Notes: generated by a model from the sequence alone, not told the origin. 64,000 nt of DNA from Pseudoalteromonas sp. N1230-9 (GCF_032716425.1 NZ_CP090419.1:3531001-3595000), one strand, 5' to 3'; shown: positions 43,694 to 53,346, numbered from the stretch's first letter. Made by a program: numbers and translations.

Positions 43694-44833
43694 ATGAAGT
43701 CAATTTTATTTACACTTGTTCTAAGCGCTTTTTTAGTAGGATGTAAGAGTACAGAGCAACAGGCCCCTACTCCTCCAAGTGTTGCCAGTCTATTAAACGC
43801 AGCAAATTTTGAACACATTGAACTAACAGATCCAAAGTTGTTTGCATTGCCTGATGATGAGCAAAAACGTTTCCTTGATTATTTTACCAAACGCCAAGGT
43901 AAAGGTTTAAGAGACGACCAAATTCTTTATCATTACTTAGAAAATAAGCTCACCAACTTCAATTACTTTAGCGCTACACTCAACGCCGAACAGACCCTTC
44001 AAGAGCATGAAGGGAACTGTATTAGCTTAGCTATTTTAACTCACGCATATGCGCAACTAGTAGGGCTAAAAACAGGTTTCCAAGCGGTGTCGAGTGAACC
44101 TGTGTACAGTAAACAAAATAACATCGTGTATGTATCGGGCCATTTTCGCACCAAAGTCTATGCCCCTTTGAATGAAGATGATAATTACCTTGTACCACCT
44201 GGCAGTATAATTGATTATTTTCCGTCTCGTGGTAGCTTTTATTCAGGCCATGCTGAGCTCAAAGATTTAATCAGCCGCTATTATAGTAACTTAGCTGCAC
44301 AAGCTCTGGCCTTAAAACAATTCGATTTAAGCTACAGTTATATTTTAAAAGCCAATGAATACACACCAAATGCACCCTCGCTTTATAATTTAGCAGCTGT
44401 TTTACATCGTCAATCAGGTGATTTAGCTGGGGCAAAACATATTTATCAAACAGCGATACAATATGGTTTTAAAGATACTAATTTACTACATAATTACGCA
44501 GTACTTGCCAAACAACTAGATGATCACTCATTAGCAGAACAGCTCAATTCACAGTTAGCGATGCTAGAGCAGGATCCATTCGAATTACTCACAACAGCGA
44601 TTAACGCTCGTAATAATGGCCAGTTTTACAAAGCAAAACAGCAGCTGGAAGATGCTATAGCACTAGCCCCTTATTTATCAGAACCTTATGTGGAGTTAGC
44701 GATTATTAGTTACCAACAAGGTAATGAACAAAGCACTAAGGAGTGGTTAGAAAAAGCCATTGAGATAGAAAATAAAGACGAAAAACTTGCGCTATACCAC
44801 GCCAAGCTTTTCGCCTTAAAAGACCAACACTAA
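43694..44833 (+). CDS. Lipoprotein with transglutaminase-like N-terminal region and TPR repeats
   Basis: 379 residues. A lipoprotein signal with lipobox LVGC puts the lipidated Cys at 17. The next ~190 residues resemble a transglutaminase-like fold, with the Cys in EHEGNCISLAILTHAYA (Cys about 109) and a later His region (GHFRTKVYAP). At least four TPR units follow (ALKQFDLSYSYILKANEYTP, GDLAGAKHIYQTAIQYG, GQFYKAKQQLEDAIALAP). It is probably held in the outer or inner membrane facing the periplasm. It is convergent with the next gene, one base between stops. The partner is unknown. Confidence 0.78.
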   Translation: MKSILFTLVLSAFLVGCKSTEQQAPTPPSVASLLNAANFEHIELTDPKLFALPDDEQKRFLDYFTKRQGKGLRDDQILYHYLENKLTNFNYFSATLNAEQTLQEHEGNCISLAILTHAYAQLVGLKTGFQAVSSEPVYSKQNNIVYVSGHFRTKVYAPLNEDDNYLVPPGSIIDYFPSRGSFYSGHAELKDLISRYYSNLAAQALALKQFDLSYSYILKANEYTPNAPSLYNLAAVLHRQSGDLAGAKHIYQTAIQYGFKDTNLLHNYAVLAKQLDDHSLAEQLNSQLAMLEQDPFELLTTAINARNNGQFYKAKQQLEDAIALAPYLSEPYVELAIISYQQGNEQSTKEWLEKAIEIENKDEKLALYHAKLFALKDQH

Positions 44834-44834
44834 G

Positions 44835-47657
44835 TTATAGCGAGTAGTAAAAACTTAGCCAAGCGCGTAGATCATTTTCAAAGTCGTCGCTTTCTACTCG
44901 GGCGACGCCAAAATCAATATTTACATCATTCAAACCCGCAGGTCCCAGACCAAAGCTAAAGTCTCCTCGCCACTTGAGGCCGTAGCTTTGCGCATAGACC
45001 CGGTTATCAACTTGATGCTGTTGGTAGTAAAGCCAAGGTAATGAATCTTTATAACTAATCCCCCCGCCATAACCTTTATAACGGTTACCAAGCTGGCTAA
45101 AAAATGGCAATTCAGGTGCACTAACAAAGCCACTTTGCGTGTCTTTATTAATTAGGTTTGACTCATAACCGCCAAGCGCAAGGGTACTGTCATCACGATA
45201 TTGCTGAGCAAAATTAACATAAACCGGAATATCAAAGGCATAACCGCTTAGTACGGTGGCAAAGTTATAGCCCTGCCAATTGCTCGAGTCAGCATCACCG
45301 GATAACCATTCAGCTCTCAACGACTGACCAAAACCATAACGCTGTCTATCATGTTGCCATTGCTGCTTAAGTCCTAGCTTTAGCCATTGATCGTCACCTT
45401 TAGCATAATCACTGTAGTTGTAACTTAAGGTCGGTGTGATATTTAACTGCTGAAACTGCATCGGGTAACTCATGGCAAAATGTGCCCCTGTATTACTGAC
45501 ATTTAGCGGCGTGTTTGAATGGTACTGTTTTGCTGATTCAAGGTCGTAATCAAATAGCAGCGCTTTAAATTTTAAATCAAACGCTGAGTATTTAGCTGCC
45601 GCGAACACTCCCTCTAGTGCTTTATCATGTAAATCAACACTATAGCCTGCTTGTAAATCGAGCTGTTTTAAAAAGTCGTTACTTTTTATCCCAAGGGTAA
45701 GAAGCGAAGATGAAGCCGAATAATACTGAGATGACAGCGAAAAGGTGGATTTTTGCTGCCATATATCATAATTGGCTGGTTCTATTGGGCTTTGCTTGTA
45801 AATCTTCGCTTCAGGTAACACTTCGCTCGTTACTTGCCCTCGCGGTGGCGCTGTATTACTTGCCAACTCAGCAACCTCTAATCCTTGTGGTTGCTCTGCA
45901 AAATGCTTTATATCTGGCCCTTCAGCAGTGATCGATAAATATAAAAGTTCACCATTATTCATTGCCATTGGGTATGCAACGGCTTCTTGCCCTTGTGTTA
46001 ATTGGCGTAGTGAGTTGCGGCTAAGATCATAATGATACAAATCGAGAGCGGCATTCTTACCAGCGACAAAATAAAGCCCTTTGCCATCTGCTTGCCAATT
46101 AGGTTGTGACACATACTGATAGCCCTCAGGCATAGGCACAGCTATTGATTGCTGGGAGTTCATGTCTTGTATATACAACTGCCAATTTGCATTCAGTGCC
46201 ACTTTTAAATATGCAAGCTTAGTTTTATTAGGACTTAGTAATGGATAGTCATAAACCGTTTCTAGGCTCTTCTCAAATAAAGGCGTAGAGACACCCGTAT
46301 TGAGATCAAAACGCACCAACTCCGAGAAGCCATGCCTAGTTTGCTCAGCGTAAACAGTTTGTCCGTTATCGCTAATTGTAAACCGACGCAGCCCCGCACG
46401 ATGGGTTAATGCACTTATCTCACCAGTTTCGATATCATAGCGATATAAGTCCGAGATACCCTGAATTGAGCCTTTACCAACGGTTGTTGTGGCGGTAAAA
46501 AACAGTGTATCTTCGTCTAACCACTGCGGATTCTTTATACCCTGCTTATTGATTTGATGAAGCACGTGCTTTTGTTTACGTTTAAACACACTCGGTGCTC
46601 TATCGGCAATATCTTCAGGATCGTCATCGAGTAGCTGTTGTTGCTGCTTCGCAAAATCATCTGCTGCTTGTTGATTATCGGCTGTACTATAAATAACTAA
46701 GCGCGTTTCATCATCTTTGTTTCGCTCTACAATAGCGAGTTTACTATTATCTAAACTTAAAGCTGGGTTTGATGCATATAAATCAAGCTCTAACCAAAGC
46801 TTGCTTGTAAGTGTTTGCTCACTCACCTCTTTAGCCATTGCTTTATATGTATATTCAGCAATAAAGCGACGATAAAGCCGCTCAGGTGGGTCGCCAAATA
46901 CACCGCTAAAAGCGTCATTAAAATCGCGCGATTTAACCGCTTGCATGCGTGTCCACACAGCATCAAGGGTTTTTGGAGAATAGTTATCTTCTAACCAAGC
47001 GAGAAAGCGAGCGCCCATTAAATACGCCATTGATCCGGCCATATAACGGTCTTCAGTACGATTTAATTGGCCATAGCTTGGCAGTGCGCCTTGCTGTGCA
47101 AATTCAACCAGTATCGCTTCTGAAAGATTATCGTATAAACGGCCACGCCCCGTCATTTTTGATTCTAACAGCGTCGCATAACCCTCAGCAACCCAGCGAG
47201 GCATATCGCTTTGTGATAAATCGTAGAGATCCCAAATATTTCTAATTGCTTGTCGAGGTAAGCTGCGCGTAGGCTGAGCCAAATGAACCAAATGGATGTA
47301 CTCATGCAAAATGAGTAATTGCTGCCAGCTATCTGTATTGGCAATCATCGAATCTGATTGTGGAGGTGTCGTAAATAAAACCATTAAGGGCTTTATTGTA
47401 ACCGGTAAAGCAAAGCCATTAGATGCGTTAAATGGATCAAAAACAACAACATCAATCACTTCATCCAACGCGCGGTTTTGTTGTTTTAATACCTTATTGC
47501 GAACAACTTCCAGCTCGGTTGCCGCTGATTGAGCCCATTGCTGATTCTCTGTACTAAAATGGACATTGAAATGCTCAGTATGAATTGTTTGCCATACTTC
47601 TTGACTAAACGCTTGCCCAGCAACAAGTAAAGTACCAATCAACAATGCTTTTATCAT
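44835..47657 (-). CDS. Exported protein with zinc-protease motif, beta-propeller and outer-membrane barrel
   Basis: 940 residues with a signal peptide ending AGQAFS. The N-terminal part (about 25-280) has HEYIH (about 117-121) in a helix, with a downstream Glu in WVAEGYATLLES, the pattern of a gluzincin-like metallopeptidase. The middle (about 290-590) has TolB/WD40-like blades (NPQWLDEDTLFFTA, QPNWQADGKGLYFVAG). The C-terminal ~300 residues alternate like a beta-barrel and end in SFYYSL. Such proteins are surface-anchored or self-translocating candidates. The combination may act on extracellular protein. Catalysis is not proven. Confidence 0.8.
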   Translation of the reverse strand: MIKALLIGTLLVAGQAFSQEVWQTIHTEHFNVHFSTENQQWAQSAATELEVVRNKVLKQQNRALDEVIDVVVFDPFNASNGFALPVTIKPLMVLFTTPPQSDSMIANTDSWQQLLILHEYIHLVHLAQPTRSLPRQAIRNIWDLYDLSQSDMPRWVAEGYATLLESKMTGRGRLYDNLSEAILVEFAQQGALPSYGQLNRTEDRYMAGSMAYLMGARFLAWLEDNYSPKTLDAVWTRMQAVKSRDFNDAFSGVFGDPPERLYRRFIAEYTYKAMAKEVSEQTLTSKLWLELDLYASNPALSLDNSKLAIVERNKDDETRLVIYSTADNQQAADDFAKQQQQLLDDDPEDIADRAPSVFKRKQKHVLHQINKQGIKNPQWLDEDTLFFTATTTVGKGSIQGISDLYRYDIETGEISALTHRAGLRRFTISDNGQTVYAEQTRHGFSELVRFDLNTGVSTPLFEKSLETVYDYPLLSPNKTKLAYLKVALNANWQLYIQDMNSQQSIAVPMPEGYQYVSQPNWQADGKGLYFVAGKNAALDLYHYDLSRNSLRQLTQGQEAVAYPMAMNNGELLYLSITAEGPDIKHFAEQPQGLEVAELASNTAPPRGQVTSEVLPEAKIYKQSPIEPANYDIWQQKSTFSLSSQYYSASSSLLTLGIKSNDFLKQLDLQAGYSVDLHDKALEGVFAAAKYSAFDLKFKALLFDYDLESAKQYHSNTPLNVSNTGAHFAMSYPMQFQQLNITPTLSYNYSDYAKGDDQWLKLGLKQQWQHDRQRYGFGQSLRAEWLSGDADSSNWQGYNFATVLSGYAFDIPVYVNFAQQYRDDSTLALGGYESNLINKDTQSGFVSAPELPFFSQLGNRYKGYGGGISYKDSLPWLYYQQHQVDNRVYAQSYGLKWRGDFSFGLGPAGLNDVNIDFGVARVESDDFENDLRAWLSFYYSL

Positions 47658-47734
47658 CTTAATCCCTGACTTTGTTATTTCAGGATTAGTATGCGTTGCT
47701 TTTTGGCAAGTGGGTAGTTAAAAAATGTAAGAAA

Positions 47735-47977
47735 CTATTCAATTTTAATCGGGCGAACCAAGCCTAGTAATTGGTAAACAATAAATATTGTCGCTGCAAA
47801 CATAATACTGCTTCTAAGTGCCCCCAGACCCGCAAGAGCCATCGCGCCTGTTACAAGCAAAGCAATACAAGTCACTGCACAGCTTACGCAAAGGCCTTTA
47901 CACTCCTTCTTGTTGCGAGCATAGCAAAGTAAGCCGACAATACCTGTAATGGCTAAAATAGGCAGAAAATATATCAT
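47735..47977 (-). CDS. Fur-boxed small cysteine-rich membrane protein, function unknown
   Basis: 80 residues with three hydrophobic helices. Between the first and second lies a cysteine cluster, CKGLCVSCAVTC (Cys 26, 30, 33 and 37, plus Cys 18), which could bind iron, another metal or a cluster at the membrane face. A GGAGG Shine-Dalgarno sits ten bases before the ATG. The promoter (-35 TTGACC, 16-base spacer, -10 TATACT) carries a Fur box just upstream. No known family was recognised. An iron-starvation role is inferred from the Fur box only. Confidence 0.75.
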   Translation of the reverse strand: MIYFLPILAITGIVGLLCYARNKKECKGLCVSCAVTCIALLVTGAMALAGLGALRSSIMFAATIFIVYQLLGLVRPIKIE

Positions 47978-48006
47978 CGCGCACCTCCTTCTGTAGCTTT
48001 TGAGAA

Positions 48007-48055
48007 AGTATACTCAAAAACCCAAACAGGTCAATGATATTGAGAATTATTTTCA
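48007..48055 (-). promoter_or_regulatory. Sigma-70 promoter with Fur box
   Basis: On the minus strand TGAAAATAATTCTCA (48041-48055) matches the Fur 7-1-7 consensus at 12 of 14 positions, followed by -35 TTGACC (48029-48034) and -10 TATACT (48007-48012). It drives the small cysteine-rich gene at 47735. Confidence 0.75.
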
Positions 48056-48056
48056 T

Positions 48057-49589
48057 TTAAAACCAATTCCGCTCAACGCCTTCTATTTCATATAGGGCAA
48101 AATCAGCAAACTGCTCAGCCAGCTCTGCTTTTAAGTAAGGCATTGATACAGAACCAGAAGCCAGTTGTATATACAAGCTCTTAAGCTGTGATCGGCGCAT
48201 TACATAAGTGCTTATTGTGGTGACGCTTTGCGCTTTATAGATTTCAAAAACACGATACTGCACACCCAGTATGCCGGTTTTAAATACGGCAAAAAAACGG
48301 CCGTCATGTTGATACATAGCCAGACCCGTTTTTTGATAATTCAAAAACACACCGATCATCAAAACTAAGCCCACGACAATGCTCCACAACATCGTAGCAG
48401 CATCAAATAAAGCATTGAAAATTAAAGCAGAAAATACAGTAGGTAGAATTACATATAAAAACGTATTTTTATAAAGTAAAGCTCGCTCAGGCTTAATAAA
48501 GCTAAGCTCCGTTAAATCAACAAACCATGGAAATAACCAGCCACATACGGCTTTTACTTGCTCTTTGGTGATTACTGGCATCACTAACGTTTGTTTATTT
48601 TTATGTGCCGCAACCCCAGCTGCCACACCACCACTACTCACTTGTGGGCAAATTAAGGTATAGCGATTAAGGAACTTGGCAATAATATTTTGTTTAATTT
48701 GCACACTTTGAATTTTCGACACGCTGATCGAGAGTTGCTGGCGCTCAAATAAACCTGCCACACGCTTAAACTTACCGTCTTGAAAGTACAGCTGAAAGTT
48801 AAAAAAGCGCACTAATGCCATGACAACAGAAAGTAAAATGGCACATAAAACAATGGCTACAACCATAATTAACACAGTGATTGCAGCCGCACTGCCAATG
48901 AACGCAGCTTGCTCATTCAGTATGGTCTCTAGGCGGTTTATGATGGTTTTTTCGAGGTACTCAAAAATCACATTCATAAATGGAGCAAGTGCAGCCAATG
49001 CCAATATTGCCATGTTCGACATCAAACCAAACTTAGCAATTTCAGCATTGCTGATCGTTAAGGTTGTCGGTTTATCTGTTACTTCGCCCTGCTCAATAGG
49101 TAGCTGCTCTTGCTGTTGTAACTGAGCCTTAAATTCCATAACTTGTTCGCGCACTTGCTCGGCGTAGCTAAGCTTTACTCCCGGGATCACAGCTTCTTGA
49201 GCACTACTACCGGCGGCATCGAAAATACAATTAACCAAATTAACCGGCTGAAAATAAAAAGGTTCGGCTATGTTTACGTTCTGTACGCGAGCAAATTTTA
49301 GGGTTAGCCGTTCTTTTTTGAATACCCCTTTATTGAGCAGTATTTCGTTACCATCCGTTATGCGATATTTAAAATTACGATAATAAGCAAAGGCATACAG
49401 CACTAAAACTAACGAGGCCACGGTAACGGCTATTTGCCCCCAAAACAGCTTTTGTTCAACTTGCGTAACAAATAACACCAAAATTGGCAGTAAATTAAGC
49501 AGCCCATCTTTTATGAAGCGCAGTGCAAAGTGAACAATAAAGTACAGTAGTGCCCATGGCGACACGCGTTGCCATTGTTGATCACTCAT
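48057..49589 (-). CDS. bPH2 (PH-like) domain membrane protein, YdbT-like
   Basis: About 510 residues. Pairs of membrane helices alternate with PH-like domains (bPH2): the segments YRITDGNEILLNKGVFKKERLTLKFARVQNV, FKRVAGLFERQQLSISVSKIQSV, and VQYRVFEIYKAQSVTTISTYVMRRSQLKSLYI each show the family's R-x-QNV-like turn. The ATG at 49589 overlaps the last 8 bases of the upstream bPH2 gene and is preferred over a start 22 codons earlier. This pairs it with a smaller bPH2 protein, as in the ydbS-ydbT genes of Bacillus. A role in envelope stress or secretion is suggested for such pairs but not settled. Confidence 0.85.
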   Translation of the reverse strand: MSDQQWQRVSPWALLYFIVHFALRFIKDGLLNLLPILVLFVTQVEQKLFWGQIAVTVASLVLVLYAFAYYRNFKYRITDGNEILLNKGVFKKERLTLKFARVQNVNIAEPFYFQPVNLVNCIFDAAGSSAQEAVIPGVKLSYAEQVREQVMEFKAQLQQQEQLPIEQGEVTDKPTTLTISNAEIAKFGLMSNMAILALAALAPFMNVIFEYLEKTIINRLETILNEQAAFIGSAAAITVLIMVVAIVLCAILLSVVMALVRFFNFQLYFQDGKFKRVAGLFERQQLSISVSKIQSVQIKQNIIAKFLNRYTLICPQVSSGGVAAGVAAHKNKQTLVMPVITKEQVKAVCGWLFPWFVDLTELSFIKPERALLYKNTFLYVILPTVFSALIFNALFDAATMLWSIVVGLVLMIGVFLNYQKTGLAMYQHDGRFFAVFKTGILGVQYRVFEIYKAQSVTTISTYVMRRSQLKSLYIQLASGSVSMPYLKAELAEQFADFALYEIEGVERNWF

Positions 49590-50115
49590 CGGCAAGCTCA
49601 TTTTCTTGAGTTGCTGCATTATCACCATAACTTTGCACGAACTGGCGGACATCATTGCATTGTTGGTCAGTTAACCCGCTGATATGTAAGTCAGCACTCA
49701 TGCCACCTGCACTGTAAAGCCTGAGTGTTGCAAGTCCTAACTTTCGCTCAATTGGGCCGCGATGAATTTCGGTGTGTTGCACGCGAGAAATTGGCAATAA
49801 GGTGATTTGTTGCCAAATTAGCCCCCGCTTAAAGGCAATATCATGCTCTCTTACTGCCACCCCTTTAGCGCGAACGCTGTAAAGGTTGTAAACCATCGAC
49901 AGTATTACCAACAATGGCAAAGCCAGAAGCCAAGGTAAAGCAATGGCTTCGCTAACGGCAGGATTAAAATGCCGTACAGCAATAATCACGGCCATTAGAG
50001 GCACATAAAACAACAACCAATTTAGTTGTACATGCCATATTGCATTATCTGCAAGTGATTGAAATTGTATGCGCTGATGCTGTGGAAGGGTTTCTATTTG
50101 TTGATTACTAAACAC
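49582..50115 (-). CDS. bPH2 (PH-like) domain membrane protein, YdbS-like
   Basis: 177 residues: two membrane helices (about 32-75) and one PH-like domain (AFKRGLIWQQITLLPISRVQHTEIHRGPIERKLGLATLRLYSAGG). This is the small partner of the larger protein encoded next. The stop TGA lies within the start region of that gene (ATGAGTGA), so the two are translationally coupled. The pair probably forms a membrane complex; its function is unknown. Confidence 0.87.
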   Translation of the reverse strand: MFSNQQIETLPQHQRIQFQSLADNAIWHVQLNWLLFYVPLMAVIIAVRHFNPAVSEAIALPWLLALPLLVILSMVYNLYSVRAKGVAVREHDIAFKRGLIWQQITLLPISRVQHTEIHRGPIERKLGLATLRLYSAGGMSADLHISGLTDQQCNDVRQFVQSYGDNAATQENELADE

Positions 50116-50169
50116 GATCGTTCCTTGTTAAGGCCAGTTTTAACTGACCTTACTCATACTCGGTACTTT

Positions 50170-51021
50170 TTATACCCAGCGAAGAGAGGTAGCAAGTGTA
50201 TGCTTGTCACCCGGCGCTAACTCAACGCTATCTTCAAGTACATTGGCGGCTTCTAAACATAACATCACGTGATATTCATCATCGGCAAAATTAGATAGCC
50301 TTTTTGATTTATCAATCCACGGGTTCCATAACACACATGACCGCGAATTTTCTCGGCTTACTTCAATGATCCCATCTGGCGTAATGATACGTTGTGTATC
50401 TTGTGCTTGGGTATAAACCATGTCGGTTTCACGAGCAAATGAAACCAAATCATGTTGCTCAAATGGACCTTCACCAAATTCTATATATTTAGAGCCCTGT
50501 AAACCATCAACTTTGGTTTCTTCAATCGCAGGCGTAGGGAAATAAGTATGTAATGCCTGCGTAAAATTAAGTGTTTCATTATCAAGGTTCGTTGTTGTTA
50601 AACGCACTTCTAAACTCGTTGATAAAATAAATTCCACCAATAGTTTAGTTTTGTGTGGCCAATACTTTTCATCAATTTGATTCATTGGCAATGACAAGCT
50701 GATGTAGATCGAGTTTTCCTCTTCTTTCACCTGTTCAGCACGCCAAAGTCCCGTACGAGCAACACCATGAGCAGGCCAGCCTTCATGTTGGCTCACACCA
50801 AACCACGGCCAACAAATTGGAATGCCACCACGAACGCCCTTACCTTCTTGATAATCTTCCTGCTGAGAAACCCACAGTAATGGCTTTTTACCTGTCGGTG
50901 TAAACTCTGTAATTTGCGCACCTTGTAAAAAGATAGTGGCATCACAAAACTCACTGGCTACTTTAATAAACTCAAGACCAGTCTCACTTTGCTCAATCGT
51001 AACTGATGGCGATAGCTTCAT
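50170..51021 (-). CDS. yeaD: D-hexose-6-phosphate mutarotase (aldose 1-epimerase family)
   Basis: 283 residues. GVRGGIPICWPWFGVSQHEGWPAHGVARTGLW contains the family's glycine/His region, and the catalytic Glu is likely in MLCLEAANVLE. YeaD-type enzymes interconvert alpha and beta hexose 6-phosphates in the cytoplasm. The ATG at 51021 has a GGGACG Shine-Dalgarno, while an ATG four codons upstream has none. The gene is in the same direction as the bPH2 pair but 54 bases before it, with a weak hairpin (AAGGCCAGTT/AACTGACCTT) in between. Confidence 0.9.
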   Translation of the reverse strand: MKLSPSVTIEQSETGLEFIKVASEFCDATIFLQGAQITEFTPTGKKPLLWVSQQEDYQEGKGVRGGIPICWPWFGVSQHEGWPAHGVARTGLWRAEQVKEEENSIYISLSLPMNQIDEKYWPHKTKLLVEFILSTSLEVRLTTTNLDNETLNFTQALHTYFPTPAIEETKVDGLQGSKYIEFGEGPFEQHDLVSFARETDMVYTQAQDTQRIITPDGIIEVSRENSRSCVLWNPWIDKSKRLSNFADDEYHVMLCLEAANVLEDSVELAPGDKHTLATSLRWV

Positions 51022-51351
51022 AATTCGTCCCATTAAATGAAAGAAAAGAAATAGTTAAATAACCCCACAATACCCAAAGCCATAGTAGTTAGTAAATAAT
51101 ATTTAGTTATTTGATGAAATTGTTTACTACTTTGTGCGTGTGCAGGCGAAAAGCGCTATTTAATTATAAAGAACATCTACATTATTATGTGATACACCAA
51201 ACGAGATTTAATTACTACTCAAATAAAAATCTCCTCTGAAAATTAGGCTATTTATAGCAAACATAGCCACAAATTATTTGAACTCAATTTATTTGATGTG
51301 TAATATTTCGCGGCTTCGGTCGTTCTAGGCCGCCTTTAAAGAGACAAAAAC
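51022..51351. other. Intergenic region between the divergent yeaD and marR genes
   Basis: 330 AT-rich bases. The only structures seen are an imperfect inverted repeat GGCTAT/ATAGCC at about 51247-51269 and GCGGC/GCCGC at about 51310-51333, the second a few bases before the marR Shine-Dalgarno. No RNA gene or convincing small ORF was recognised. Confidence 0.4.
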
Positions 51352-51840
51352 ATGCAAAAGTATGACGAACTACTTGTGTCATTACGTAAAGTAATCAGAG
51401 CAATCGATCTGCATTCTAAGCAGCTCAACAAAACGTCTGGGTTAACAGGCCCGCAATTACTTATCATGAATGAAGTAGCACAAACAGACGGCATCACAGC
51501 AAGTCGTATTGCTCAAAACGTCAACTTAAGCCCTGCAACTGTGACCAATATTCTTGACCGAATTGAAAACAGAGAGCTTATCACCCGTGTGCGCAGTCAA
51601 ATGGATAAGCGCCGCGTCAGCTTGTATTTAACAGAAAAAGGCAAAGCACTTTTAGAGCAAGCTCCTCAGCCATTGCAAGAGCACTTCATAGAAAAATTTT
51701 CAGCCCTCGAAGAGTGGGAGCAAAGCTTATTGCTTTCATCAATGCAACGTATTGCAGCAATGATGGATGCTGATCAGCTTGATGCATCACCACTATTAGA
51801 AGTTGGCGCCATAACAAAATCACTCGATCACAATAGTTAA
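51352..51840 (+). CDS. MarR-family transcriptional regulator
   Basis: 162 residues. The winged helix is clear: GPQLLIMNEVAQTDGITASRIAQNVNLSPATVTNILDRIENRELITRVRSQMDKRRVSLYLTEKG, with the DxRR wing motif as DKRR. MarR proteins are usually repressors relieved by a small ligand. A porin gene follows 102 bases later on the same strand and is a possible target, as is the divergent yeaD gene. The ligand is unknown. Confidence 0.9.
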   Translation: MQKYDELLVSLRKVIRAIDLHSKQLNKTSGLTGPQLLIMNEVAQTDGITASRIAQNVNLSPATVTNILDRIENRELITRVRSQMDKRRVSLYLTEKGKALLEQAPQPLQEHFIEKFSALEEWEQSLLLSSMQRIAAMMDADQLDASPLLEVGAITKSLDHNS

Positions 51841-51942
51841 TTGCAAAACTGGTTGATTAATATTAATTTTTTGTGGCTACCCTTGGGTTGAGTGTGAATA
51901 TCAACTATGCTAGTAGTACCCATTCCAACACTAGCGAAAATC

Positions 51943-53268
51943 ATGCTTAAACTTTCAAAGTTAGCCCTCGCAATCGCCTTGGGCACTACTTCTAGTCTTA
52001 GTCAGGCATCTGAAATAGATGACCTTCAAAAACAGCTGCAATTACTTAAAGAGCAAATGCAGCAACTCCAGAGCAAGCTTGATGCTGCCGAGGAAAAATC
52101 GCAGCAACAAGCTGATAAACAAGCGCAGATTGATGCACAGGTTGCAAGGCAACAAAAGCAACTTGAGGAGCAAACTGCTGCTGTTGAAACCGTATCAGAC
52201 AAAAAAGAATCTGGTATTCATGTTGGTGGAGCTGTGCGAACAAACTACAGCTATACCTCGTATGATGACGGTAACAAAAATCGTGGCGGTGACTTCGACT
52301 TCGATATCTTTAGACTGAATTTTTCAGGGGATGTCGGTGATGTGCAACTAAATGCTGAAATTCGTTTCTTTGACTATATGACAGCAGTTAAATATGCCTA
52401 TGCAGCCTACGACTTTGCCGAAGACTGGCAAGTGCAGGCAGGTATAACCAAAGTTCCTTTTGGTAACTGGCCATATAATTCACACAACTACTTCTTTGGA
52501 ACAACCTATTATGTAGGTTTGGAAGATGATCACGATTTAGGTGTGCTATTAAAACGAAAAATTGCCGATAACTGGCAAATTGATCTTGGCTTTTTCAAAA
52601 ATGATGAGCTAGGTGGTGTCGACGGTTATGTTGATGATCGCAGCGATCGCTACTCATACGATGTAGTTGGTTTCCGTTCAGCAGACGAAGGCATTTATGC
52701 CGAGCCAGGCAATGCTATTGGTGAATACAACACCTTCTCTGGTCGTTACGGCTATCACTTTGAGCATGAAGGTGGCAAAACAGAGCTAGGTGTATCAGCC
52801 CTATCAGGCGGCCTACACGATGGTGAAGACCGTGCTGGTGACTACTATGCTTGGGCGGTCCATTTAAATAGCACTATTGGCCCGTGGAACTTCCAACTGC
52901 AACATGGCGAATATAATTACGATATTGATAATGTAAATCGTATGGCTGTCGGAGCTTATGCTTTTTACGATAGCATCGCAGCTGAAGCAACCATGACTAA
53001 TGCCAATATTGCCTACAGCCTCCCTGTCGAGTGGGGTCCTGTTACAGACCTACAGTTTTACAATGACTACGGCATTATTTATGACAAGTCAGACAATAGC
53101 GCCGATACTTGGATGAATGTAACTGGGGTGTCTGTTGCAGCAGGTGGCTTATTCACCTACTTTGATTTTGTTCAAGCGAAAAATCAGCCATTTGTAGGCG
53201 GCTCAGTTGCTGGTGACAGCGACGAAACAGAAACTCGCTTCAATATCAACATAGGTTATTACTTCTAG
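51943..53268 (+). CDS. Outer-membrane porin with coiled-coil N terminus (OprO/DcaP-like)
   Basis: About 441 residues from the ATG at 51943, which gives a normal signal peptide (LALAIALGTTSSLSQA). A Gln/Glu-rich coiled coil (about 20-75) precedes a beta-barrel that starts GIHVGGAVRTNYSY and ends NIGYYF. The same coiled-coil-plus-barrel plan is seen in DcaP and phosphate-selective porins, which form trimers. An ATG at 51907 adds 12 residues and is less likely. A good terminator follows. The transported solute is unknown. Confidence 0.85.
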   Translation: MLKLSKLALAIALGTTSSLSQASEIDDLQKQLQLLKEQMQQLQSKLDAAEEKSQQQADKQAQIDAQVARQQKQLEEQTAAVETVSDKKESGIHVGGAVRTNYSYTSYDDGNKNRGGDFDFDIFRLNFSGDVGDVQLNAEIRFFDYMTAVKYAYAAYDFAEDWQVQAGITKVPFGNWPYNSHNYFFGTTYYVGLEDDHDLGVLLKRKIADNWQIDLGFFKNDELGGVDGYVDDRSDRYSYDVVGFRSADEGIYAEPGNAIGEYNTFSGRYGYHFEHEGGKTELGVSALSGGLHDGEDRAGDYYAWAVHLNSTIGPWNFQLQHGEYNYDIDNVNRMAVGAYAFYDSIAAEATMTNANIAYSLPVEWGPVTDLQFYNDYGIIYDKSDNSADTWMNVTGVSVAAGGLFTYFDFVQAKNQPFVGGSVAGDSDETETRFNINIGYYF

Positions 53269-53294
53269 TAACCACTGATAGTAAATGAAATATT

Positions 53295-53322
53295 AAAGCC
53301 CAGTTTTTAACTGGGCTTTTTT
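53295..53322 (+). terminator. Intrinsic terminator after the porin gene
   Basis: AAGCCCAGTT/AACTGGGCTT stem followed by six Ts, 27 bases after the porin stop. Confidence 0.9.
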
Positions 53323-53346
53323 GTCACACCTCAAACCAGTAAAAAA

